Positions 1-5,019 of a DNA stretch of 6,060 nucleotides are shown one piece after another. Under the pieces are notes generated by a model. It searched no databases. It was not told the origin of the DNA and saw only the letters and a list, made by a program, of their open reading frames with translations. Source of the stretch: Methanomicrobiales archaeon. Lineage in GTDB: Archaea; Halobacteriota; Methanomicrobia; Methanomicrobiales; Methanospirillaceae. The number at the start of each line of letters is the position of its first letter. Position 1 is the first letter of the stretch. The stretch is from contig JAAZNH010000016.1 in the NCBI GenBank assembly GCA_012798365.1, positions 1 to 6,060 of the forward strand, given 5' to 3'. A program made the translations under genes and the position numbers.

Positions 1-329
1 AAGGCATGGGTGGCCGGGTGCCGATGAACAGCTACTGTATCGTCTTTGGGACGCAGAGCCTTGTCAATGCCCTTGCAGCCGGGTCGACCCGCGAGGACGT
101 GGCTGCAGCAGCCTGCCACTCGGTTGCCGAACAGGTGTTCGAGCAGCAGCTGCAGGAAGTGGACATCAAGGAGCCGGTTATCATGGTCGGCGGAACCTCC
201 CTCATTGAAGGGCTGGTCCACGCGATGGGCCAGCTCCTCCAGACAAAGATCACGGTCCCCCATCACTCCCAGTACATCGGATCTGTGGGTTCTGCACTGC
301 TGGCTTCCGGGTTCATCAAGGGTCGCTAA
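1..329 (+). CDS. mmp15: Methanogenesis marker protein 15 (Mmp15), C-terminal part, cut by window start
   Basis: About 108 C-terminal residues of a BadF/BadG/HgdC-type ATPase; the frame is open to the left edge, so the start is outside the window. The fold is seen in a Cys-Ile-Val-Phe motif (Cys codon 36-38), matching the CxVF segment that supplies a [4Fe-4S] ligand in the 2-hydroxyacyl-CoA dehydratase activator HgdC. It is also seen in the terminal ASKHA signature IMVGGTSLIEG...VPHHSQYIGSVGSALLASG, equivalent to the GGVAxN...PQYIGALGAALxA pattern. Activators of this family use ATP hydrolysis to push a low-potential electron onto a partner enzyme. In methanogens the marker-15 branch accompanies mmp17 and mmp7, and is inferred to support MCR activation or assembly. 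The stop is 1 nt before mmp17, so the two are co-transcribed. Naming as marker 15 rests on the ATPase signature plus the neighbouring genes. Confidence 0.88.
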   Translation, partial: GMGGRVPMNSYCIVFGTQSLVNALAAGSTREDVAAAACHSVAEQVFEQQLQEVDIKEPVIMVGGTSLIEGLVHAMGQLLQTKITVPHHSQYIGSVGSALLASGFIKGR

Positions 330-330
330 G

Positions 331-912
331 ATGCTGGCTGTTGAGTATTTTGAAGTGGAGTGCCGCGAGGCAAAAGGGGCAGAATACTATAAACAGATTA
401 CCAATGATGTCCTTCTCGACCACAATCTCCTCAAGGTGATCGACAGACTCCACATCTTCATCGACCCGGAAGTCCCGGTCTTTGTCGCCTGCGGCACCCT
501 TAAGAAGATCACATCGCTGATACGGGTACGGGACTTTGCCAATGTCAACCCGCAGGAGGGAAAGATGACCCTTGTTATCTCCGAGGAGGCATACCTTGCG
601 CCCATGCTGAAGATCTTCTGGGAGCGGTTTGGCAAGGAGCATGTCGAGCAGCCCGACCGGTTCACGGTCATCCTGTACGACGTGAAAGAGGATCCGAAGG
701 TAATCGAGGAGATCGTTGTTGCTGATCCGAGCGAGAACCTCTTCAAGGACCTGATTTACGCATTCAAGTGCATTGCTCCGGAAGGGTTCCGGCTTCGGAA
801 GGAGAAGTTCGGGAACGGGAGGTTCTCATTTGTGGCAAGCGAGAACACCCTGGCCGAGGATATCGACACGCTCGTGGCGCAGAAGTTTGCTCTCATGGGG
901 GTGACGCCATGA
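331..912 (+). CDS. mmp17: Methanogenesis marker protein 17 (Mmp17)
   Basis: A 193-aa protein starting MLAVEYFEVECREAKGAEYY, recognised as methanogenesis marker 17, a small cytosolic protein restricted to methanogens and relatives and of the usual family length (~185-195 aa). I place the start at ATG 331, preceded 8 nt upstream by AAGGG (318-322); the open frame extends further upstream but only as an out-of-frame shadow of mmp15. Cysteines are at residues 11, 54 and 147; no CxxC motif or membrane segment is visible. From established knowledge (recalled), Mmp17 co-purifies with McrC, Mmp3, Mmp7 and component A2 in the complex that reductively activates the nickel cofactor F430 of MCR using ATP. 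The gene follows mmp15 by 1 nt and overlaps mmp7 by 4 nt (ATGA, 909-912), so translation is probably coupled. Confidence 0.9.
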   Translation: MLAVEYFEVECREAKGAEYYKQITNDVLLDHNLLKVIDRLHIFIDPEVPVFVACGTLKKITSLIRVRDFANVNPQEGKMTLVISEEAYLAPMLKIFWERFGKEHVEQPDRFTVILYDVKEDPKVIEEIVVADPSENLFKDLIYAFKCIAPEGFRLRKEKFGNGRFSFVASENTLAEDIDTLVAQKFALMGVTP

Positions 913-1847
913 CCCTTGTTCCGGTCACGTATAAAGGCGGCATTTTCCAGCACGATATTGTAACCGACCTTATCGAAGACCTCGGCGGCTATGTTGTCCA
1001 GAAGCACGTGCTGGCGCAGGAAGTCGTGCTCCAGTGCTTTGTACCGAAGGATGACATCGATCTTATCAGGGAGATCTCCCGTCCGCTCTTTGGCGAGGTA
1101 ACCGATTCCCCGCTCGTGGGCACAGAGATTGCCATCGTTTCACCCAGCCTCGAGATCCACCACCTGCCCCATCCCTCCTGCGATATCGCAGAGTACACCC
1201 GCCGTCTCGGGGCCAAGAGCAACATGGTCGGGATGGCCCGCGGCGTCGGGAAACGGATCGCTGCCATCAATGATGAGGAGCGGGACGTGATCAACGAGCA
1301 CGATATCGCGGTCTTTGGCCTGGGCAATTTCGAGCACTGTATCGAGTACAAGATGCCCAATCTCCGGCGCGGGATCGAGGTCCCGATCATCCTCTGCGGC
1401 GGCCCGGACAAGGAAGCCCTCCAGAAGATCGTTGACCCGCCGGTCGACGGGTACGTGGGCAACGTAGGCAGGTTCATGCACCGGACCAAGGAATCGGAGG
1501 AACTGGCAAAACTCGATGAGATCATTGCCGAGATCACCCGGGTCCTGGAGAAACGCCGGGAGGAGATCGCCAAAGATCCCCTGTCGGTGGCCCCGGCCCG
1601 GCTCATGAACCTGATCCGGGAGAAAGTTCCGGAGATTGAGGAGGTCACCTCACCAACCCCCCTCACGGTGCAGATGAAGGGGCTGCGGGTAAAACTCCCG
1701 TACGATACCTTTGCCCCCGTATTGCGCAAGGTAGGGATCGAGGACGGGATCACCATCGGGGATGTGGCGGAAGTTTTGCCATCGCGGATGCGGGATTACA
1801 TCATCATCCGGGTGAAACCGTTCTCGGAAACCAACGTGGTGGTCTGA
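909..1847 (+). CDS. mmp7: Methanogenesis marker protein 7 (Mmp7)
   Basis: A 312-aa protein beginning MTLVPVTYKGGIFQHD, recognised as methanogenesis marker 7. The start is ATG 909, overlapping the mmp17 stop, with a strong anti-16S match GGGGGTGA at 897-904, four bases upstream. An in-frame opening from 768 is rejected because it lies wholly in mmp17 and has no ribosome binding site. The chain holds four cysteines (43, 91, 144, 163) in conserved-looking contexts HPSC, FEHC and ILCGG, candidate metal or iron-sulfur ligands. A helical, charged stretch at about 194-223 (KESEELAKLDEIIAEITRVL...) looks like a coiled coil. Known for the family: Mmp7 is part of the ATP-driven MCR activation complex with McrC, Mmp3, Mmp17 and A2. 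Which cysteines bind clusters cannot be told from this sequence. The next gene begins 1 nt after the stop. Confidence 0.9.
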   Translation: MTLVPVTYKGGIFQHDIVTDLIEDLGGYVVQKHVLAQEVVLQCFVPKDDIDLIREISRPLFGEVTDSPLVGTEIAIVSPSLEIHHLPHPSCDIAEYTRRLGAKSNMVGMARGVGKRIAAINDEERDVINEHDIAVFGLGNFEHCIEYKMPNLRRGIEVPIILCGGPDKEALQKIVDPPVDGYVGNVGRFMHRTKESEELAKLDEIIAEITRVLEKRREEIAKDPLSVAPARLMNLIREKVPEIEEVTSPTPLTVQMKGLRVKLPYDTFAPVLRKVGIEDGITIGDVAEVLPSRMRDYIIIRVKPFSETNVVV

Positions 1848-1848
1848 A

Positions 1849-2538
1849 ATGGGGAGAACAACAAAAGTCACATTCGAAGAGAAGCTGGCACGGATTGTTG
1901 AGCAGGGCGCCGATGTAACCGCGGAAGAATGGCTCCGTGCCATCGAGGTGGAGTACGGCAAGGTCCCGCTGATCTTCCAGCGGATGAGCGAGCGGCCGGA
2001 AGTCCTCATCTCCCACCTGCTCTACAAGGGCACGGTCGGGGAAACCAGCCCGCTTGACCCCAAGTATGTTGAACTCATCTGCATGGCGATTGGTGCAGCG
2101 TTAAAATGCCCGCACTGTACCGGCTACCACATGCAGGCAGCCCTCAAAATGGGGGCAACAAGGGAAGAGATCCTCGAAGTCATCCTCCTCTCCGGCATGA
2201 TCTCCAACTCGTCGGTCCTGGCAAATGCGTACCGCATTGTTGACGAGAAGCTGGAGCGGTGCATTCCCTGCCAGATGAAAGGCGTGGAAACCGCAAAACC
2301 CGGACCAAAGGCCAAAGCGGTTCCCAAAAAGAAACCGGTGAAACGGTCGCACGAAAGACCCGGTAATTTTCTTTGTCACTTGCCCCGGTTTTTTCCGGGT
2401 TTCCCCAGGGGATCATCAATTCCCTCCTTTTTTCGCGCCCGCATGGATTATAGGTTGGTTTCAAGGGACCGGACAGGTCCAGCAGGACGGAGGTATAACG
2501 GTGTTCGAATGGGTCGGGGATGGGTAATCCTTCTGTAA
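1849..2538 (+). CDS. Carboxymuconolactone decarboxylase / AhpD-fold protein with doubtful C-terminal extension
   Basis: The frame gives 229 aa. Residues ~45-135 form a CMD/AhpD-like all-helical domain with the thiol site C87-P-H-C90-T-G-Y-H94 (CxxCxxxH, the AhpD redox motif), followed by GATREEILEVILLSG, typical of the family. A second CxxC pair, C138-I-P-C141, lies just after the domain. AhpD-type proteins act as thiol-disulfide reductants or peroxidase partners; the CxxC argues for a redox rather than a decarboxylase role. A Lys/Pro/Ala-rich linker (150-167) ends near codon 168. From there the frame runs through hairpins and T-tracts (2384-2433) and yields an atypical Arg/Phe/Pro-rich tail. 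A different frame stops at TAA 2364-2366 after Arg-Lys-Thr-Arg, so an ancestral stop may have been lost by a frameshift near 2340-2355. It starts 1 nt after mmp7, so it belongs to that operon; an accessory redox role in MCR activation is inference. Confidence 0.82.
   Translation: MGRTTKVTFEEKLARIVEQGADVTAEEWLRAIEVEYGKVPLIFQRMSERPEVLISHLLYKGTVGETSPLDPKYVELICMAIGAALKCPHCTGYHMQAALKMGATREEILEVILLSGMISNSSVLANAYRIVDEKLERCIPCQMKGVETAKPGPKAKAVPKKKPVKRSHERPGNFLCHLPRFFPGFPRGSSIPSFFRARMDYRLVSRDRTGPAGRRYNGVRMGRGWVILL
2384..2433 (+). terminator. Terminator-like tandem hairpins with T-tract inside the 3' end of the AhpD-like frame
   Basis: First element: CCCGG (2384-2388), a T6 loop, CCGGG (2395-2399). 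Second element: AGGGGA (2407-2412), loop TCATCAA, TTCCCT (2420-2425, one G-U pair), then CC and T6 at 2428-2433. The second has the form of an intrinsic terminator, and archaeal RNA polymerase also stops at T-runs. Its position at the end of the mmp15-mmp17-mmp7-AhpD operon suits transcription termination, and argues against the overlying codons being translated for function. It is a prediction from sequence shape only. Confidence 0.5.
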
Positions 2539-2578
2539 CCTGTGCCCATGGTATGACGGCCGGGAAACGTGATTTGAA

Positions 2579-2605
2579 CCTCATTGATGTGAGGAAAAAT
2601 TTTTT
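2579..2605 (+). terminator. Hairpin plus A/T-tract, candidate second terminator
   Basis: CCTCA (2579-2583), loop TTGATG, TGAGG (2590-2594) makes a 5-bp stem, followed by five A and then six T (2600-2605). It lies 41 nt after the formal stop of the AhpD-like frame and just before the AT-rich promoter region. It would back up termination of the upstream operon. The T-run also forms the left arm of a T5-GTAC-A5 palindrome, so a protein-binding role is an alternative. Confidence 0.4.
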
Positions 2606-2614
2606 GTACAAAAA
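2601..2614. promoter_or_regulatory. Perfect 14-bp palindrome T5-GTAC-A5
   Basis: The arms are five T and five A around GTAC, a perfect dyad in the AT-rich island upstream of the exported-protein gene. It lies about 70 bp upstream of the TATA box. It could be a regulator binding site, or simply the T-tract of the preceding terminator. No known archaeal operator is recognised. Confidence 0.25.
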
Positions 2615-2650
2615 TTGTTTATTTCTAATTGTTCTTAAACGAATTGTTCT
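2613..2650 (+). repeat. Three direct repeats of AATTGTT
   Basis: AATTGTT occurs at 2613-2619, 2627-2633 and 2642-2648, at intervals of 14 and 15 nt; the last two copies extend to AATTGTTCT. Roughly regular short repeats upstream of a TATA box can be activator or repressor sites. The AT-rich background raises the chance of coincidence. Confidence 0.4.
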
Positions 2651-2676
2651 AATTCTTATTCTTCCTAATTTCATAT

Positions 2677-2705
2677 CAAATGATTTATATCATTTGGTGC
2701 ACACC
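2677..2705 (+). promoter_or_regulatory. Archaeal TATA box embedded in a perfect palindrome, plus an adjacent GGTG-CA-CACC dyad
   Basis: TTTATAT (2684-2690) fits an archaeal TATA box and predicts transcription starting around 2711-2718. The box sits in a perfect inverted repeat CAAATGAT (2677-2684), spacer TTAT, ATCATTTG (2689-2696). Immediately downstream is a second dyad GGTG-CA-CACC (2696-2705). A dyad over the TATA box is a classical arrangement for a repressor that blocks TBP/TFB. The gene controlled is the exported Ig-like protein at 2831. The promoter call is fairly good; the operator role is inference. Confidence 0.55.
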
Positions 2706-2719
2706 TATGATAGCGCAAA

Positions 2720-2830
2720 ATGAACCCTGCTCCGGTTTCACGACCGGCTCCGGTATCGCTGGCGCCAATCGCCAGCATGTGGCGGGTTCATGATTGGCAC
2801 CAGAAGAAATCCCCTGGAGAGTGCATTCTC
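2720..2830 (+). promoter_or_regulatory. Structured 5' leader RNA, candidate cis-regulatory element
   Basis: The predicted transcript has about 110 nt before the GTG start at 2831. Pairings seen directly are: P1, ATGAACCC (2720-2727) with GGGTTCAT (2784-2791), 8 bp perfect; P2, CCGGT (2732-2736) with ACCGG (2743-2747), loop TTCACG; P3, GCTGGCG (2758-2764) with CGCCAGC (2770-2776), loop CCAAT. Together they make a three-way junction. A further hairpin, GAGAG (2817-2821) with TTCTC (2826-2830, one G-U), loop TGCA, buries the Shine-Dalgarno GGAGAG (2816-2821). GCTCCGGT also occurs twice (2729-2736 and 2747-2754). The alternative is that these bases code for a 37-aa N-terminal extension from ATG 2720. 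I disfavour that because it would place the signal peptide internally. No known riboswitch class is recognised. Confidence 0.42.
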
Positions 2831-4231
2831 GTGAAACAAATCCCATTAATACTCTGCATCGCGGCGGCCCTGGTTCTCGGATTTATCACCAGCTGTGGCG
2901 TACATGCCGAACAAACAGAATCTGTCGTGATGACAGAATCCAGCGTTATTGCCATCCCAATGCCAGTTCCCACCCCGGCACCCTCACCGGTTGCAGGCGG
3001 AAATTATTCCAAACTGGAGCTCAATCCGTCGTATTACCTGTTCGGGTTGAAACCCGGTGAGACTAAAGAGGTCATCGTAACGGTCAGGAACCGGGATTCC
3101 AAACCGGTTGCGGTTCACCCGGCGTTCCGGCCTGCACCCTTTGCCGGACCATTTGAACTGGATAGATCATGGATATCAATCTCCCCAACGGATGCAGAGG
3201 TTCCTGCAGGGGGCAGCGCGAAATTCACGGTCCGGGCGACTGCACCAGCCGATGCGCAGCGGGGAACCTACAATTCCCAGATTGTGTTCACGGATGAACA
3301 GTATCCTTCACCCTATCCAGCCCCCTACCCGAACTATGTCCACCAGATGAGCATCGGCGCAAATATCCTGACACCCCCGGTCGTGAAGATCTCACCATCG
3401 ATGATATCAGATCAGATCGAAGCGGGAAAGGAGTACCGGTACGTTGTCGAAATCACCAATAGCGGGACATCCCCCCTCGTGCTGAACCCGAAAGCCGAGA
3501 GTGAGAATTATCCGGTATATGGTCCGAGCGGGCCCATGGAGCCGGCGCTCACTGCCGGTGCATTCTCACTCAATGCTCCCACAACGCTCCAGCCGGGTTC
3601 CACCGGCACCCTGAATATCAACCTGAACACCCCCGCAACCGCAGGCGGGTACTATAACGGCTATATCGATCTTGGTATCGATGACGCGTCCCTGATGCAG
3701 GGAGAGGGACGGATTATGACGAACTTCAATATCTGGAAGCAGCCCCCGGAACCCTTCGTCAGGAAGTTCACGATGGATAAGGAGGAGCCTCTGGCAGTCG
3801 AGATATCTTCCGGAGTATCGTGGTTTGGCAGCGGGATGCCGGCAGATGTACTCCGCGACATGCCGGTTCGTGAACCTTCCTTTGATACCACCCTCACCGG
3901 GCCGGACGGAGCTGTCGCGCTTACCCCGGTGAAGAAGATCATCAAAGGCAATGTCAACCTTGGCGGGGACATGCTGCCATTCGATTCAGGAAAAGCCGGA
4001 ACGTACCAGGAGACCAATGTCCAGTATGTTGTCACCTATACTGCAGAGGGGGAACCGGGCAACTGGCAGCTTCAGGTCATGCCCAGGAACTCCCAGAGCT
4101 TTGAGTACACGATCACCCTGGGCGGGAAAGAAGAGGCAGGGGCCAATAGTTCCGGCCCGGAAAAAATCCCGGTAGTAAATCAGACCAGTGTTCCTGCCAT
4201 CACTGCCGTGAATGAAACCGCCAGCCCGTAA
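2831..4231 (+). CDS. Exported Ig-like beta-sandwich protein, probable lipoprotein, function unknown
   Basis: 466 aa from GTG 2831, chosen because GGAGAGTG lies 7 nt upstream and the protein then opens with a signal peptide, MKQIPLILCIAAALVLGF. An I-T-S-C22 lipobox allows lipid anchoring; cleavage after VHA (residue 26) is the alternative. A Pro-rich linker (42-53, PMPVPTPAPSP) leads to an Ig-like domain at ~61-155 with the pattern LxPGETKEVxVTVRN...SWISISP...VPAGGSAKFTV, typical of surface 'NEW3/COG1470-like' modules. A Tyr-Pro repeat (158-169) precedes a second such domain (~185-283). A beta-rich C-terminal domain (~308-431) holds TGPDG and GEPGNWQLQV. The tail (433-466) is Ser/Thr/Pro-rich. 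N-glycosylation sequons NYS, NSS, NQT and NET are present. No catalytic motif and no C-terminal membrane helix are seen. It is probably a cell-surface binding or structural protein. The zinc-ribbon gene follows after 36 nt. Confidence 0.85.
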   Translation: MKQIPLILCIAAALVLGFITSCGVHAEQTESVVMTESSVIAIPMPVPTPAPSPVAGGNYSKLELNPSYYLFGLKPGETKEVIVTVRNRDSKPVAVHPAFRPAPFAGPFELDRSWISISPTDAEVPAGGSAKFTVRATAPADAQRGTYNSQIVFTDEQYPSPYPAPYPNYVHQMSIGANILTPPVVKISPSMISDQIEAGKEYRYVVEITNSGTSPLVLNPKAESENYPVYGPSGPMEPALTAGAFSLNAPTTLQPGSTGTLNINLNTPATAGGYYNGYIDLGIDDASLMQGEGRIMTNFNIWKQPPEPFVRKFTMDKEEPLAVEISSGVSWFGSGMPADVLRDMPVREPSFDTTLTGPDGAVALTPVKKIIKGNVNLGGDMLPFDSGKAGTYQETNVQYVVTYTAEGEPGNWQLQVMPRNSQSFEYTITLGGKEEAGANSSGPEKIPVVNQTSVPAITAVNETASP

Positions 4232-4267
4232 ACAACCTCCCGCACCATTATCACGCCCGAAGCCATC

Positions 4268-4549
4268 ATGCCTGAAAAACATCCCCGGTCGGGTTATTCT
4301 GGCCGAAAAAAACCATTCATCTGCCCCAAATGCCATCACCGGAGTGAAGATTTCCAGGTTATCTGCCCGGAATGCGGCCAGCGGTTTATCCGGGATTTCC
4401 TTGATGTACAGCTGTACCCGAAGGATCCTGATCCCACCGGGAGCTGCACGGACCGGTTCTGGATCCAGGTATTCCTGCTGCTCACCCTGGCAGGATTTCT
4501 CTATACCCTGCTCCTGTGGTCCGGGGCCCTGAAAGGGGTGACACCCTGA
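4268..4549 (+). CDS. Small zinc-ribbon protein with one membrane helix, hypothetical
   Basis: 93 aa. The N-terminal part carries C19-P-K-C22 and C33-P-E-C36, a two-knuckle zinc ribbon of the kind found at the front of many small archaeal membrane proteins. A single strongly hydrophobic segment at ~64-86 (FWIQVFLLLTLAGFLYTLLLWSG) would anchor it, with the ribbon probably cytoplasmic because of the preceding Lys/Arg residues. No enzymatic motif follows, so it may be an adaptor or a regulator. The start is the only upstream in-frame ATG; no clear Shine-Dalgarno is visible, so it may depend on read-through of the exported-protein transcript 36 nt upstream. A frame at 4212-4532 overlaps it but lacks any domain pattern. 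I cannot name its function. Confidence 0.7.
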   Translation: MPEKHPRSGYSGRKKPFICPKCHHRSEDFQVICPECGQRFIRDFLDVQLYPKDPDPTGSCTDRFWIQVFLLLTLAGFLYTLLLWSGALKGVTP

Positions 4550-4614
4550 TGAACTACCCGTTCACAACCGGTGCGTATTGAACCCGGACCATGGTAGCAA
4601 TTCATAAAGGAATT

Positions 4615-4644
4615 CCGGTAACTGCATAGGTGCACATACCGGAG
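4615..4644 (+). promoter_or_regulatory. Hairpin overlapping the ribosome binding site of the small membrane protein gene
   Basis: CCGGTA (4615-4620) pairs with TACCGG (4637-4642), and inside it TGCA (4623-4626) pairs with TGCA (4631-4634) around a TAGG loop, leaving symmetric AC/CA internal loops. The 3' arm overlaps the GGAG Shine-Dalgarno at 4641-4644 for the ATG at 4654, so the structure could limit ribosome access. The rest of the 4550-4653 gap shows two short palindromes (ACCATGGT at 4589-4596, GGAATTCC at 4609-4616) and no confident TATA box. Confidence 0.35.
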
Positions 4645-4653
4645 ACCTGCTCC

Positions 4654-4968
4654 ATGGAATCGAGTACGCACCCCGCCCCCACAGACCTTGCACCCCGGGA
4701 ATCCTTTCCCGACATTCTCACATCGGACAGGTTCCAGATCTCCCTCAACACCTTCCTCGAATATGCCGGTGCAGCTCTCGGCATCATCGGCTGGCTCGGG
4801 GTCCGGCAGATCGGGAGCCCGGCAGCCCAGCAGGTAGGGTTCCTCCTCTGGGTCATCGGCGGGGTAACCCTGGTAGCGTGGGGATACCACACCCGGGCAC
4901 GGGGGATCATGGCTATCAATACCGTCAACACGGTCATGGCTGCTTCTGCGCTTGCGGCAACGCTCTGA
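4654..4968 (+). CDS. Small hydrophobic membrane protein, hypothetical
   Basis: 104 aa from ATG 4654, preceded by GGAG (4641-4644) at 9-nt spacing; a GTG at 4630 in the same frame would add 8 residues but has no comparable ribosome binding site. A polar N-terminus (1-30) is followed by three hydrophobic segments at ~32-50 (FLEYAGAALGIIGWLGV), ~59-78 (QVGFLLWVIGGVTLVAWGY) and ~84-102 (GIMAINTVNTVMAASALAA). The Gly-Trp in the first segment, the Trp in the second and the Asn pair in the third faintly recall half-transporters of three helices (PnuC/SemiSWEET-like), but this is too weak for naming. It lies between the zinc-ribbon gene (104 nt gap) and asnB (51 nt gap). Confidence 0.68.
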   Translation: MESSTHPAPTDLAPRESFPDILTSDRFQISLNTFLEYAGAALGIIGWLGVRQIGSPAAQQVGFLLWVIGGVTLVAWGYHTRARGIMAINTVNTVMAASALAATL

Positions 4969-4988
4969 TCCCGGCTCTCCTCACATCC

Positions 4989-4995
4989 TTTTAAA
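4989..4995 (+). promoter_or_regulatory. TATA box for asnB, predicting a leaderless transcript
   Basis: TTTTAAA is the only TATA-like element in the 51-nt gap before asnB. Its centre is about 28 nt upstream of the ATG at 5020, the usual distance from an archaeal TATA box to the transcription start. Transcription would begin at or within a few nucleotides of the start codon. Consistent with that, no Shine-Dalgarno sits at normal spacing before the ATG. The gap otherwise holds a pyrimidine-rich stretch and no hairpin. Confidence 0.5.
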
Positions 4996-5019
4996 CAACC
5001 GGTGCCCACCTTTACCATA

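Noticed and set aside
46..330. Longer start for mmp17
   Set aside because: The upstream open frame is an Arg/Ser/Pro-rich shadow of mmp15; ATG 331 gives the normal family length.
768..908. Longer start for mmp7
   Set aside because: The added codons lie entirely inside mmp17 in another frame and lack a ribosome binding site; ATG 909 overlaps the mmp17 stop with a strong site.
989..1756. Long open frame on the minus strand opposite mmp7
   Set aside because: It is rich in Ser/Arg/Thr/Pro, as expected from antisense reading of a GC-rich gene; there is no domain pattern and mmp7 on the other strand is secure.
2466..2480. GGACC-GGACA-GGTCC hairpin after the operon
   Set aside because: A 5-bp stem with no T-tract or neighbouring conserved element; not distinguishable from chance in GC-rich DNA.
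2490..2525. GTGTTCGAATGGG resembling a tRNA T-arm
   Set aside because: No acceptor, D or anticodon stems can be built around it, and the T-stem bases do not pair properly.
2520..2723. Small 67-codon frame in the intergenic region
   Set aside because: It crosses the terminator hairpin, the AT-rich repeats and the TATA box, has low-complexity Ile/Leu/Asn content and no ribosome binding site.
2720..2830. N-terminal extension of the exported protein from ATG 2720 (37 more residues)
   Set aside because: It would put the signal peptide inside the protein, has no ribosome binding site, and lies over perfect RNA stems; GTG 2831 has a good Shine-Dalgarno and gives a standard signal peptide. It remains possible if the transcript is leaderless.
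4549..4581. Ten-codon frame starting at the zinc-ribbon gene stop (TGATG overlap)
   Set aside because: Too short to support, with no conservation evidence; the overlap may be chance.
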